From: Bog-473 sp963763575
GTDB taxonomy: Bacteria > Actinomycetota > Acidimicrobiia > Acidimicrobiales > RAAP-2
Length of the DNA stretch: 64,000 nt
Assembly: GCA_963763575.1 (NCBI GenBank)
Contig: CAVXPD010000002.1
Span: 107,855 to 171,854 of the forward strand
Reading direction: 5' to 3'
Position 1 is the first letter of the stretch; each line of letters begins with the position of its first letter. Made by a program: the position numbers and the translations under genes. Shown piece by piece: positions 1 through 8,388 of the stretch. The notes below the pieces were generated by a model, which saw only the letters and a list, made by a program, of their open reading frames with translations, made no database searches and was not told where the DNA came from.

Positions 1-907
1 GCGGCTTGCCGCGGTAGGTGACCTGCTCACTGCCGTCGTGTCGCATGATCGTCCCCACCGCGCTCGCGTTGACGCCCGAACCGATCACGGGGGCGCCGAC
101 GGTGTAGACGGGGATCATGAACCGCGCGCAGGTATCGGAGCAGTGGCTGGCGTTGGAGGCGTCGCCGCTCGAGGTGTAGGCCGACACGGCCGCGCCGCCC
201 GGGACGGCGTTGGGCAGCATCTCGACGGCCAGCTCAGTGGAGCTGTAGGTGGTGCCCGGCTGCGGCGCTTCCGTCTCGATTGTGGCGGGTCCGGTCGCCG
301 GCAGGCCGGCCGGAGAGAGCAGGTCCCAGGCCGTGTGCCACGGCGGGAGGGGCTTCACCGTCTCGTAGAAGTCGGCGCCGAAGTCGTTGCGGCGGCCCGG
401 GACGAAGAGGTAGAGCGGGTGACCGGCGTAGGTCACCTGGTACGTCGCGAGGTCGGCCCGCCATACCGAGCCCAGCAGCTCCGGGTTGATGCCGGGGCCG
501 GCGACCGGCGGCGCGTCCGTCGTCAACGCGGGCCAGTCGGCTTGGCGATCGGTCTCGGTCCCGGTGCACGAAAGGTTTCCTTCCGCCGTGCCCGTCACCA
601 CCACGGTCTTGCAACCCGCCGCGTAGGACTGGCCCGCGAGCGTCTTGTAGATCGGAGGGTCGATAGTCGCGAAGTACAGCGTCGACCCCTTCGGGTACAC
701 GAAGTGGGCAGGCGTGCTCGAGGTCGCTTGGACGTAGCCGGCGCCGGTCCCGCCGACCACGAGGATGGGTCCGTAGAGGCCGTGCCCCAGCTTGACCGTG
801 GCCTGGTTGGGGTCGGCGCTGGTCCCACCGGCCACCGTTGCAGTGGCTAACGGGAGCAGCGTCGCCCCAACGAGCGCGGCCACGCCGATGAGCAACTTGG
901 TGCGCAT
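1..907 (-). CDS. secreted repeat protein (COG4315/PF03640-like), partial
   Basis: About 302 residues are visible; the C terminus lies beyond the left edge. The protein opens MRTKLLIGVAALVGATLLPL, a basic start and hydrophobic run typical of a signal peptide, so export is likely. It carries motifs of the type VTYAGHPLYLF and, near the edge, VTYRGKP, which match the short repeats of the actinobacterial 'secreted repeat of unknown function' family. Those proteins are small extracellular or lipid-anchored proteins of unknown role. No lipobox cysteine is visible at the end of the signal peptide. The start has a GAGAGGAG ribosome binding site about 10 nt upstream. Confidence 0.7.
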   Translation of the reverse strand, partial: MRTKLLIGVAALVGATLLPLATATVAGGTSADPNQATVKLGHGLYGPILVVGGTGAGYVQATSSTPAHFVYPKGSTLYFATIDPPIYKTLAGQSYAAGCKTVVVTGTAEGNLSCTGTETDRQADWPALTTDAPPVAGPGINPELLGSVWRADLATYQVTYAGHPLYLFVPGRRNDFGADFYETVKPLPPWHTAWDLLSPAGLPATGPATIETEAPQPGTTYSSTELAVEMLPNAVPGGAAVSAYTSSGDASNASHCSDTCARFMIPVYTVGAPVIGSGVNASAVGTIMRHDGSEQVTYRGKP

Positions 908-1102
908 GGTGTCGTATCTCCTCTCGCCAAGGGCCGAGGGCCCGAGGACATCGCAGTCGCCTTGAAGCCGGACCCGTGCCGCGGACACCCGCCACCAGGT
1001 TCCGACCAGTCCAGTGTGCGCCATCGCAATCCGGGGTGCAAGCAGATGGGTGCCGCCGCGAGGACCGCGTTCACCGTGACCTGACGGCCCGGGATCGCAT
1101 CG

Positions 1103-1693
1103 TCAGGTAGGCAGATCGGTCCCGGTCCGTTGGGCCAGCATGTAGGCCGCGTACCAGTCCGGCCAGTTGGGGTCCGCGTGACCCGTGCGCTTCTCGTGCT
1201 CGCCGTGAGCTGCTTCTGCCGCCCTGAGCGCCTCCGCCAGATCGTTCACGGAGACGTAGGTGGCCTCCGGATCCACCCGGTGCGGCAGCCGGGTTGTGAT
1301 CTCCTGGAGGAGCCAGAGGTTGCCATCAGGATCACTGAAGGACGCGAACGAGGCGTAGCTCTGGTGATCCGGCGCAACACCATCGACACGATCCTTCGCG
1401 CCGCTCGGGTGGAACCGTCCGCCCAGCGATGTTTCGTGGAAGACCTTGCTCACCGTCACGCCACGATCGAGCAGATCCTTGCGGGTGGCCTCGATGTCCG
1501 ACACGACCAGGCACACGTTCTGTGCTGACCCCGGTGTGGCCGAGGTCAGCTCGGTGCCGAACTGGATCGAGCAACCCGAACCAGGCGGGGTGAGCTGCAC
1601 CAATTTCAATCCGTCGACCTCGAGCTTCATGTCGACGCTCTGCCCGTTTGCACCCTCGTTGGCCGCGCTTTTCCGCATTTCAGTGCCAGTCAT
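1103..1693 (-). CDS. VOC (glyoxalase/bleomycin resistance) family protein with apparent internal deletion
   Basis: A 196-residue protein. From LVQLTPPGSGCSIQFG onward it looks like a vicinal-oxygen-chelate family protein, with FSDPDGNLWLLQE as the second-half metal-site motif, followed by a tail with the motif NWPDWYAAYM. Family members normally begin MKLEVVVLPVSDVDRAKAFY before this. Here MKLEV runs directly into DGLKLVQ, so the first beta-alpha unit with its FY..LGW motif (about 30 residues) is missing in frame. This would remove part of the metal/substrate site. An AGGAGG site precedes the ATG. Any enzymatic role is unknown and the protein may be inactive. Confidence 0.7.
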   Translation of the reverse strand: MTGTEMRKSAANEGANGQSVDMKLEVDGLKLVQLTPPGSGCSIQFGTELTSATPGSAQNVCLVVSDIEATRKDLLDRGVTVSKVFHETSLGGRFHPSGAKDRVDGVAPDHQSYASFASFSDPDGNLWLLQEITTRLPHRVDPEATYVSVNDLAEALRAAEAAHGEHEKRTGHADPNWPDWYAAYMLAQRTGTDLPT

Positions 1694-1720
1694 GTCGGGC
1701 CTCCTGTGTCTTGCGTTCTC

Positions 1721-1766
1721 TCGAGTGTTCCGCTCAAAGGTGTTCTTCTGAGAGTGTTCCTCTCAG
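1721..1766. promoter_or_regulatory. GTGTTC repeats with inverted repeat upstream of the VOC gene
   Basis: GTGTTC occurs three times, at 1725, 1740 and 1754, at 14-15 bp spacing. The last copy sits in a perfect 7-bp inverted repeat, CTGAGAG(TGTTC)CTCTCAG. The site lies 30-75 bp upstream of the minus-strand VOC start, the expected place for an operator. A similar GAGTGTTCTC lies upstream of the DUF35/thiolase pair near 8815. Confidence 0.4.
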
Positions 1767-1967
1767 GCTCGCCCGACGTCGGACGCTGCGCCCTCTCCAT
1801 GGTGACGAAAGGGCCCAGTGGGGAAGCGCACGGGCGCGTTCAGACCTGCGTCACGCGGGCGCAAGGGTCCGACCTGACGGCGGTGTACTGACGGCACATG
1901 ATGGGTGTGGAGTCCAGCGGGACCACCGAATCGCAGAGAGAGAAGAGGGGGACAGAGAGGAGACAGC

Positions 1968-2342
1968 ATGCTTGAGAAGCTCGAGAGCCCGGCCTCGGTC
2001 CTCGCCGTCGAGGTCGTGGGGAAGCTGGAGAAGGCGGACTACGACACGGTGCTCCTCCCGGCCATCGACGACCAGATCAAGGGCCAGGGTGAGATCCGCT
2101 GCGTGTGGGTCTTTGGCGACAAGTTCGAGGGACTCACGTTGGGTGCCCTCGAGGGCGACGCGAAGCTCTACCTCGGCGAAGTCGTGCACCGCGATCTGTC
2201 GAAGTGGAAGCGCTGTGCCGTGGTGACGAACAAGGACTGGCTCCGGCACTCCATCCAGATTTTCCGCTGGATGATCCCGGGGGAGGTGGCGCTCTACGAC
2301 GTGACCTTGACGCAGGACGCCATCGAGTGGGCGGCTGGTTGA
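1968..2342 (+). CDS. SpoIIAA-like (STAS-fold) protein
   Basis: A 124-residue cytosolic protein. The pattern MLEKLESPASVLAVEVVGKL at the start, a mid-protein GEIRCVWVF and a C-terminal IQIFRWMIPGEVALYD fits the SpoIIAA-like family. These are small STAS-fold proteins of unknown function, often annotated as DUF3478. The ATG at 1968 follows a GAGAGGAG ribosome binding site and is preferred over an upstream in-frame start at 1905, which would add a low-complexity Arg/Gly extension. It ends 16 bp before the tail of the disrupted hydrolase gene. No partner gene hints at its role. Confidence 0.75.
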   Translation: MLEKLESPASVLAVEVVGKLEKADYDTVLLPAIDDQIKGQGEIRCVWVFGDKFEGLTLGALEGDAKLYLGEVVHRDLSKWKRCAVVTNKDWLRHSIQIFRWMIPGEVALYDVTLTQDAIEWAAG

Positions 2343-2631
2343 GGCAGCCCCGCGACGATCACACCGGGGCCTGCTCGCCGGCGACGCCGCGCCGATAGCG
2401 CTCCAGCCACTGCACCAGCTCGTCCGGATGGGCCAGGGCCGGCAGGTGCCCGCCGGCCATCTCGTCGGCGGTGAGGCCGAGGCGGTCCCGGGCCACACGG
2501 CGTTGAAATTCGGCCGGGAAGAAGCGGTCGTCGCGGCAGACGAGACACCTCGTGGGCACGTCGGGCCACGCGCTGAGCGCCCACGGCTCCTCGAACGGGG
2601 TGCCCGACTGCTCGCGGACGTGGTTCGCAGG

Positions 2632-3382
2632 GACAGCCACGAGGGTCTCCGCGTGCTCCTCCGCGAGGAGGGCGTCAGCTTTCAAGTGATCAAGACCTTC
2701 AAGCAGAGCAACGACCCCGACTTCGAAGCCAAGAAGAACCGGGTGCTCGAGCTCTACGACATCGCAGATGGCAAGGCCAGAGCGAAAAGGGGCGACCCCT
2801 CCGTGGTGATCTGCATGGACGAGTTCGGACCCCTCAACCTGCTGCCGCGGCCGGGCCGCCAGTGGGCACCTCGGATCGTCACCGCTGAGAAGAAGCCCAA
2901 GCGGCCACGGCGGCGCCGGCGTCGGGCCACTTTCACCCGCACTGCCGGTGTGCGTCATCTCATGGCGGCCTACGACTTGAACCGCGACAAGATCTATGGC
3001 CACGTCAAGACGAAGAAGGACCGCACCACCTTCTTGGAGTTCTGCCGTTACCTGCGCAACCTCTACCCGGCCGAGGTCCGCATCGCCATCGTGCTCGACA
3101 ACTTCAGCCCGCACCTGTCGACCAAGAAGGACACCCGAGTCGGCGACTGGGCCGATGCCAACAACGTCGAGCTGGCCTACGTTCCAACCAATGCCAGCTG
3201 GATGAACCGGATCGAGGCCCAGTTCCAGGCGCTGCGCTACTTCACCCTCGACGGCACGGACCACCGCTCACACGAAGAACAGAACTCGATGATCCGCCGC
3301 TACATCATTTGGCGCAACCGCCACGCTCACGATGAAACACTCCGTGAACTGGTAAAGCGCGAAACGTTGCCTGATGCGGCAC
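2632..3382 (+). mobile_element. IS630-family insertion sequence, 5'-truncated
   Basis: The insert separates the two parts of the hydrolase gene. It carries the DDE part of an IS630-type transposase but lacks the N-terminal helix-turn-helix region and the left inverted repeat. The left edge (about 2632) is inferred from where hydrolase coding sense stops and SHEGLRVLLREEG begins. The right edge is about 3382, at a CTAG that contains the TA dinucleotide targeted by this family. The left edge has no TA, so the left end was lost by deletion. Confidence 0.75.
2632..3382 (+). pseudogene. IS630-family transposase remnant
   Basis: The acidic triad is visible: Asp in VICMDEFGPLNL, Asp in IVLDNFSPH and Glu in NASWMNRIEAQFQALRY. 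The N-terminal DNA-binding domain, usually about 100 residues, is absent, and there is no start codon of its own. Near the end the reading KRETLPDAAL replaces the usual KR.NVA-stop. Adding one base at about 3360 restores AAC GTT GCC TGA, so a 1-base deletion appears to have removed the stop. Both lesions suggest a dead element. Confidence 0.75.
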
Positions 3383-3885
3383 TAGCTCGGCCGCCAGCGC
3401 GTCGGAGAGGTCGTGGGCGAAGACCTCCGCGGGGTCGAACGGGTCGGGGAAGACGTGCCCCGTGTTGGCCCACCAGTCTCCCGCCGGCTCTCCGGGCGAA
3501 GGCACCATTGCGTTCACGAGGACGAGCAACGACACCGGGCGCCGCGCGCACACCAGCGGCCCCGTGAAGCCGCCCAAGGACTGGGCGACGAGGACCACGT
3601 CTCGTCGCCACCCGATCGCCTCAACGACGCACGCGGTGTACTCGTCGAGCCCGGCCTCGTCGTCGTCGCACGGCAGGTCGACGGCGACCACGTCGTGACC
3701 CAGGGCCCGGAGCCGCGGCGTGACCAGATGCCAGTACCAGGAGTCGCCGCCTGCACCGTGGATCAGGGCGTACGTGGACAAGCGGGCAACCTAGGGCGCC
3801 GGTGACGGCGCACTGAGGCCCCGAGTTCGGCGAAGACCGGGCGCATCGACTCGGTCGAATCGGGCCGTCGGAGGACCGGGGTCCA

Positions 3886-4122
3886 TCAGGGCCGCGGCGA
3901 ATCCCCGGGGGCCCGCCGACGGCCACGCAGGGTGCTGGCGAGGAGGAACGCGGCCGCCAGGAGCGGCAACATGATCGCGCCGAGCCAATGCGTGCCGGCG
4001 AGCAGGTACGCAGCCGCGACGAGGACCCCCGTCGCCAGCGCGAGCTCGGGGGTGTCGCCCACCAGGAAGTCCCACCAGAAGTGGCCGAACGCCCGGATGG
4101 CCCGGCCGAGGGCGGCGGTCAC
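3886..4122 (-). CDS. small membrane protein coupled to the COG4280-type gene
   Basis: 78 residues, with two hydrophobic stretches (about LALATGVLVAAAYLLAG and AIMLPLLAAAFLLA) and a basic tail RGRRRAPG, so probably a two-helix inner-membrane protein. The GTG start overlaps the stop of the upstream membrane protein gene (GTGA), implying translational coupling and a shared role. I do not recognise a family. It may be an accessory subunit of the putative transporter upstream. Confidence 0.6.
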   Translation of the reverse strand: MTAALGRAIRAFGHFWWDFLVGDTPELALATGVLVAAAYLLAGTHWLGAIMLPLLAAAFLLASTLRGRRRAPGDSPRP

Positions 4123-4889
4123 GAGGTCGCCTCCTCGATCCTGGGCGCCGGAGCCTCCAGCCGGGAGCGGAGGAGGGCGCGATAGGCGAAGAACACCGCG
4201 GTGAAGAAGCCGACCAGCACCGGGATGGCCAGGTCCGATCCCGGCCAGTTAACCCCGGCCCCCTCGCCGGCCCAGAAGACCCCGAAGCTGGTCAGCATGA
4301 CGCCGACAGCCGCCTTGATGGTGTTCTCGGGGACCTCGCTCAGCTGGCGCGCCACCAGCAGGCCGACGACGGTCACCAGCACGATGGCCGCGCCGGCCGC
4401 GAGGGCGGCCAGACCGAGGCGGTGCTGGGCCGCGCCGAGGCTGATCACGATGAGCACCACCTCGGTGCCCTCGAGGAAGACGCCCTTGAACGCCACCGCG
4501 AAACCCACGCCGTCGTAGCCGCGCCGGCGAGGGGTGTCGTCCTCGCTCAGCTCGGCCACCGTTTCGGCGTAGATCTGGTCCTCGTCGTGCGGATCCTTGT
4601 GGCCGCTGGCACGCAGGACCGCCTTGCGAAGCCAGTTGAGGCCGAGGGTGAGGAGGAGCGCGCCCACCACCACGCGCAGCGCGTCGATCGGGATATAGCG
4701 GATGAGCGGGACGCCGACGGCCAGCACCAGCACTCCGAGCACGACCGCGGCCAGCGCGGCACCTTCGAGGGCGGAGCGCCAGCCTCGGCTGACCCCGGCC
4801 GCGACGACGATGGTCAGGGCCTCGACCATCTCGACCAGGCAGGCCGCGAAGACCGCTAGGACGAGGACGATGGTGGAAGAGGTGTGCAT
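4119..4889 (-). CDS. COG4280-type multi-pass membrane protein, putative transporter
   Basis: 256 residues with six or seven hydrophobic segments and a charged central loop (HKDPHDEDQIYAETVAE). Each half carries a similar acidic motif: ACLVEMVEALTIVV near the N terminus and GVFLEGTEVVLIVI after the loop. This looks like an inverted-repeat transporter, and the motifs recall the REGLE-type sites of FTR1 iron permeases. The family is uncharacterised, and metal transport is inference. ATG at 4889 is chosen because the hydrophobic protein begins there; the long upstream extension of the frame is antisense to the amidohydrolase. A possible -10, TAATTT, lies about 20 nt upstream. Confidence 0.65.
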   Translation of the reverse strand: MHTSSTIVLVLAVFAACLVEMVEALTIVVAAGVSRGWRSALEGAALAAVVLGVLVLAVGVPLIRYIPIDALRVVVGALLLTLGLNWLRKAVLRASGHKDPHDEDQIYAETVAELSEDDTPRRRGYDGVGFAVAFKGVFLEGTEVVLIVISLGAAQHRLGLAALAAGAAIVLVTVVGLLVARQLSEVPENTIKAAVGVMLTSFGVFWAGEGAGVNWPGSDLAIPVLVGFFTAVFFAYRALLRSRLEAPAPRIEEATS

Positions 4890-4997
4890 GGCGCGACCGG
4901 CGCCGAAATTAGTTGGCCGCGGCCCCGTCCTGGCTCGTCGTCGCCCGGCGGTAGTGTGCGGAGCACTGACCAGGGACTCTTCGAAGGGAAACGGTGC

Positions 4998-6371
4998 ATG
5001 GGTGAGGGCGCGCCCGAGGCGACGGGGGTAGGGACGACGATGGCGGGGCGGAACTACGTAGTCGTGTCGGCCGACACGCACGCGTCGCCCGACAGCCTCG
5101 AGCACTTCCTCTCCTACGTCGACCCGCAGCACCGCGAAGCGGTTGCCGGCTTCGGCGACATGTCCGCGACGGCGATCACCATGTTCGGTGGCTTCGACCC
5201 GGGCGAGGTCGACGACGCCGACCCCGTACGGGCGACCGCAGCCCGCCGGTTGGCGGGCATGGGCGTGGATACCGTCGCCGCCAAGGGGTGGCTGGCGCAC
5301 TACGGCACGGATTGGGTCGTGCCGGGCGACGGGGGTGGCCGTCGGCTGGCCGTGCTGGAGGAGCAGGGCATCCACGCCGAGGTGACCCTTCCGGGGCCGA
5401 TCCTCGCGGGCGGTCTCTCGCCGGCCATGTATCTCGGCGCGGTTACCGACAAGGGTCTCGACGCGGTGTGGCCGGCGCTGCACGCCTACGTCCGCTGGCT
5501 GGCCGACTTCTGCGACGCGGCACCCGGGCGCCGTGCCGGCTGCATCCCGATCGACCTGCACGACATGGACCGGGCGGTCGAGGAGGTCGCCTGGGCGCGC
5601 GAGCACGGCCTCTTCGGCGGCGTCATGTTGCCGGCCATGTCGGTGACGTCGAAGCTCCCGGGCTATGCGGACGACTACTACGACCCGTTCTGGAGCGCGT
5701 GCGAGGAGCACCAGATGGTGGTCAACCTGCACACCGGCGCCTCGGGCTCGGCCACGGACACAAAGTTCCTCTACGACGCCGAGCACGGCGGCATGCTCGG
5801 CCTCTACGAGGTGTTCGTCTTCACGCGGCGGCCCCTGTGGTTCATGGTGTTCGGCGGCGTGTTCGACCGCCATCCCGGTCTGCGCGTCGTGGTCACCGAG
5901 AACGGCGTCCAGTGGCTGCCCTCGCTCATCCGGGACATGGAGTCGTTCTTCGACACCCACGGCGGGGCGCCGGTGCGCGGGTACCTCCGGATGCGGCCGC
6001 GCGAGTACTTCGAGAAGCACGTGTGGCTGGGCGGCTCCCTGATGAAGCGCTACGAGGCCGAGATGCGCCACGAGATCGGCATCGACAGGTTGATGTGGGG
6101 CGCCGACTATCCCCACCTCGAGGGGGCGGCACCGGTCCACCGCGAGACGCTGCGCTACATCTTCGGTGGCCTGCCCGAAGACGATCTCCGCCGGATCCTG
6201 GGCGCCAACGCGGTCGACCTCTGGGGTTTCGACGCCGACCTCCTCCAGGCGGTGGCCGACCGGGTCGGCCCGAGCGTCGAGGACCTCGCCCGGCGGCTCG
6301 AGCTGTCCGACATCGAGGACACCTTCAGCTGGAGCCTGGCGCGCCCTGTGCCGCTCGCGGCACGGGCCTGA
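4998..6371 (+). CDS. amidohydrolase family (amidohydrolase_2) metal-dependent hydrolase
   Basis: 457 residues. Markers of the amidohydrolase_2 TIM barrel are YVVVSADTHASPD at the start, VVNLHTGASG in the middle, the strand VFDRHPGLRVVVTENG and the late metal-ligand motif LMWGADYPHLEG. Family members hydrolyse or decarboxylate aromatic and lactone substrates in the cytosol; the substrate here is unknown. ATG at 4998 has a GAAGGGA ribosome binding site about 10 nt upstream. ATG at 5040, just before the conserved AGRNYVVVSADTH, is a plausible alternative. It is divergent from the COG4280-type gene and convergent with the methyltransferase gene. Confidence 0.8.
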   Translation: MGEGAPEATGVGTTMAGRNYVVVSADTHASPDSLEHFLSYVDPQHREAVAGFGDMSATAITMFGGFDPGEVDDADPVRATAARRLAGMGVDTVAAKGWLAHYGTDWVVPGDGGGRRLAVLEEQGIHAEVTLPGPILAGGLSPAMYLGAVTDKGLDAVWPALHAYVRWLADFCDAAPGRRAGCIPIDLHDMDRAVEEVAWAREHGLFGGVMLPAMSVTSKLPGYADDYYDPFWSACEEHQMVVNLHTGASGSATDTKFLYDAEHGGMLGLYEVFVFTRRPLWFMVFGGVFDRHPGLRVVVTENGVQWLPSLIRDMESFFDTHGGAPVRGYLRMRPREYFEKHVWLGGSLMKRYEAEMRHEIGIDRLMWGADYPHLEGAAPVHRETLRYIFGGLPEDDLRRILGANAVDLWGFDADLLQAVADRVGPSVEDLARRLELSDIEDTFSWSLARPVPLAARA

Positions 6372-6402
6372 GCGTCTTCCCGACCGGTCCTCGACCCTTC
6401 GC

Positions 6403-7149
6403 TCACCCGGAGACGAGGAGCCGGTAGCCGACGTCGATCCAGTCGCGCGCCAGCAGGTCGCCGTGACGCCGGTGCCAGGCCCCGCTCGCCAGGTCGGCCT
6501 CGAGCGTTGCCATTCCCGCGGCCACGGTGTCGGGGTCTGCGAGCGCGCAGCCTGAGTTGTTCGCCCGCACGATCGGGTCGAGGTAGGCCTGGGGCCGGCT
6601 CCAGTGCGCGCCCAGGACGCCGTCGAGGAGGTCCGAATAGGTCGGAAGGACGATCGACGTCGTCGCGCCGATAGCCTCGGCGATGACGACGGCCGACGGC
6701 CCGCAGCGCAGCGTGTGGTCGAGCACCTCGGGGAGATACTCCTGCAGCAGCCAGAACTGCGCATGGACCGCGAAGTCGATCCCGAGCACGATCCGGCGCG
6801 GCGCCACGCGGCAGAGCTCTTCGAGCCCGTGCTCCCAGTCGTCCCAGTGGTGGACCGTGAGGATGGCCATGGCCACGTCCGCCCAGCCCGATCGCACCGG
6901 GAGCGCCGAGGCACTGGCTCGCACCGCCGGCGCCGCTGCCGCGGCCCGTTGGCCCAGCATCACCGTCGACGGCTCCACCGCGACGAGGGCACAGCCGGCT
7001 GGCTCGTAGGACCCCGTTCCCGCGCCGACGTTGACGACGCGCGCCGCGTCGCCGACATGCTCGGCGACGATCGCCTCCCAGCGAGGGTCGGCCCGCCGGT
7101 TCGCCGTGTAGTGCCGGCCGATCGTGTCGTAGACGGGTGAAGTCGTCAC
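6403..7149 (-). CDS. class I SAM-dependent methyltransferase
   Basis: 248 residues. The SAM-binding motif I is VVNVGAGTGSYEP, followed by the acidic strand end LVAVEPS, the post-II motif ALPVRSGWADVAMAILTVHHW and the strand RRIVLGIDF. This is the small-molecule methyltransferase_11 type. The substrate cannot be read from sequence. GTG start. It lies 22 bp downstream of the thiolase stop on the same strand and could be the last gene of that operon. Confidence 0.8.
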   Translation of the reverse strand: MTTSPVYDTIGRHYTANRRADPRWEAIVAEHVGDAARVVNVGAGTGSYEPAGCALVAVEPSTVMLGQRAAAAAPAVRASASALPVRSGWADVAMAILTVHHWDDWEHGLEELCRVAPRRIVLGIDFAVHAQFWLLQEYLPEVLDHTLRCGPSAVVIAEAIGATTSIVLPTYSDLLDGVLGAHWSRPQAYLDPIVRANNSGCALADPDTVAAGMATLEADLASGAWHRRHGDLLARDWIDVGYRLLVSG

Positions 7150-7171
7150 GGCCGGCGGCGGCGGTGACGGC

Positions 7172-8383
7172 TTAGGCCGCCGACTTCTCCAAGATGTGGA
7201 CGCCGCAGGCCGACCCGAGCCCGATGACGTGGGTCAGACCCACCTTGGCGCCCTCGATCTGGCGGTCGCCGGCCTCGCCGCGCAGGTGGGTTGCCACCTC
7301 CCAGATGTTGGCGATGCCGGTGGCGGCGATCGGGTGGCCCTTCGACTCGAGGCCGCCGGACACGTTCACTGGTGTCTTGCCGTCACGCCAGGTGGCGCCG
7401 GAGTTGAAGAAATCCGCGGCGCCGCCCTCCTCGCAGAGCTTGAGGTTGTCGTAGTGGACGAGCTCGGCCGTGGCGAAGCAGTCGTGCAGCTCCACCAGGT
7501 TCAGGTCCTGAGGACCGAGTCCCGCCTGCTCGTAGGCCTGGTTTGCCGCGTTGCGGGTCAGCGTGTTCACGTTCGGCAGGATCTGGCACGCCTCTTCCCA
7601 CGGGTCGGTGGTCAACACCGACGCCGAGATCTTGACGGCGCGCTTCTGCTGCTCGAGCGAGAGCGTCTTGAGCTTGGAGCCCGAGACGACGATTGCCGCC
7701 GCCGCGCCGTCACAGTTGGCCGAGCACATCGGCCGCGTGTTGGGGTAGGCGATCATGACGTCGTTCATGATCTCGTCGAGCGACATCTTCTTCGTGTAGG
7801 CCGCGAGCGGGTTGAGCGTCGAGTGGGAGTGGTTCTTCTCGCTGATCTTGGCGAACAGCTCGAAGCTCGTACCTCCGTACTTGTGGCCGTACTCCATGCC
7901 GATCTGTGCGAACACGCCCGGCATGGTCTCGGTGCCGATGCGGCCGTCGACGGCGGCGACGGAGCCGAAGCGGCCGTGGGGCGTCCACGTGTTCGAGTCC
8001 CCCGAGCGGCTCCCTCCCGCCAACAGGCCGGCCCCGGCGAGCTTCTCGACGCCGAAGGCGAGGCCCACGTCGGTCTCGCCCGCCTTGACGGCCATGCAGG
8101 CGACGCGGAGCGCGGTGGCGCCCGTGGCGCACGCGTTGGAGACGTTGTAGACGGGGATCCCCGTCTGCCCCAGCTGCTTCTGCACCATCTGTCCGGTCGG
8201 GGCCATCGCCATCATCAAGTTGCCCGCGCCGATGATGCCGACGTCGTTCATCGTCACGCCGCCGTCCGCCAGCGCGCCCTGCACCGCCTCGGACGCCAGG
8301 TCGACGAGGTCCTTGTCCGGGTGCTTGCCGAACTTGGTCATGTGGATCCCGACGATCCAAAGCTCCTCTGATGCCGATGCCAT
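7172..8383 (-). CDS. thiolase / lipid-transfer (SCPx-type) acyl-CoA acetyltransferase-like protein
   Basis: 403 residues with a complete thiolase active site: nucleophile Cys85 in NVSNACATGATAL, the ELHDCFATAEL motif, His in GGLESKGHPIAATG and the second Cys in GLGSACGVHIL. It should cleave or form 3-oxoacyl-CoA thioesters in the cytosol. The ATG lies 5 nt after the stop of the DUF35 gene, an arrangement typical of thiolase/DUF35 complexes in which the OB-fold protein assists acyl-CoA binding. Contrast the second pair near 33 kb, which has lost the cysteines. The chain-length or sterol substrate is unknown. Confidence 0.85.
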   Translation of the reverse strand: MASASEELWIVGIHMTKFGKHPDKDLVDLASEAVQGALADGGVTMNDVGIIGAGNLMMAMAPTGQMVQKQLGQTGIPVYNVSNACATGATALRVACMAVKAGETDVGLAFGVEKLAGAGLLAGGSRSGDSNTWTPHGRFGSVAAVDGRIGTETMPGVFAQIGMEYGHKYGGTSFELFAKISEKNHSHSTLNPLAAYTKKMSLDEIMNDVMIAYPNTRPMCSANCDGAAAAIVVSGSKLKTLSLEQQKRAVKISASVLTTDPWEEACQILPNVNTLTRNAANQAYEQAGLGPQDLNLVELHDCFATAELVHYDNLKLCEEGGAADFFNSGATWRDGKTPVNVSGGLESKGHPIAATGIANIWEVATHLRGEAGDRQIEGAKVGLTHVIGLGSACGVHILEKSAA

Positions 8384-8388
8384 GGTGC

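Larger units (their letters stand above)
2359..3781 (-). pseudogene. alpha/beta hydrolase gene disrupted by IS630 fragment
   Basis: The N-terminal half (about 3781 to 3382) opens MSTYALIHGAGGDSWYW and holds the nucleophile elbow VLVAQSLGGFTG (Ser). The C-terminal half (about 2631 to 2359) carries EQSGTPFEEPW, the catalytic-Asp region LVCRDDRFFPAEF and the catalytic-His region MAGGHLPALAHP. Joined, they give an almost complete esterase/hydrolase of about 225 residues, missing only a few residues at the junction. About 750 bp of IS630 DNA lies between them. The start is TTG. As it stands the gene cannot make the full enzyme. Confidence 0.8.

Noticed and set aside
4890..6914. N-terminal extension of the COG4280-type protein to 931 residues
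   Set aside because: The extension is antisense to the amidohydrolase and methyltransferase region and has no protein-like features; the membrane protein begins at 4889.
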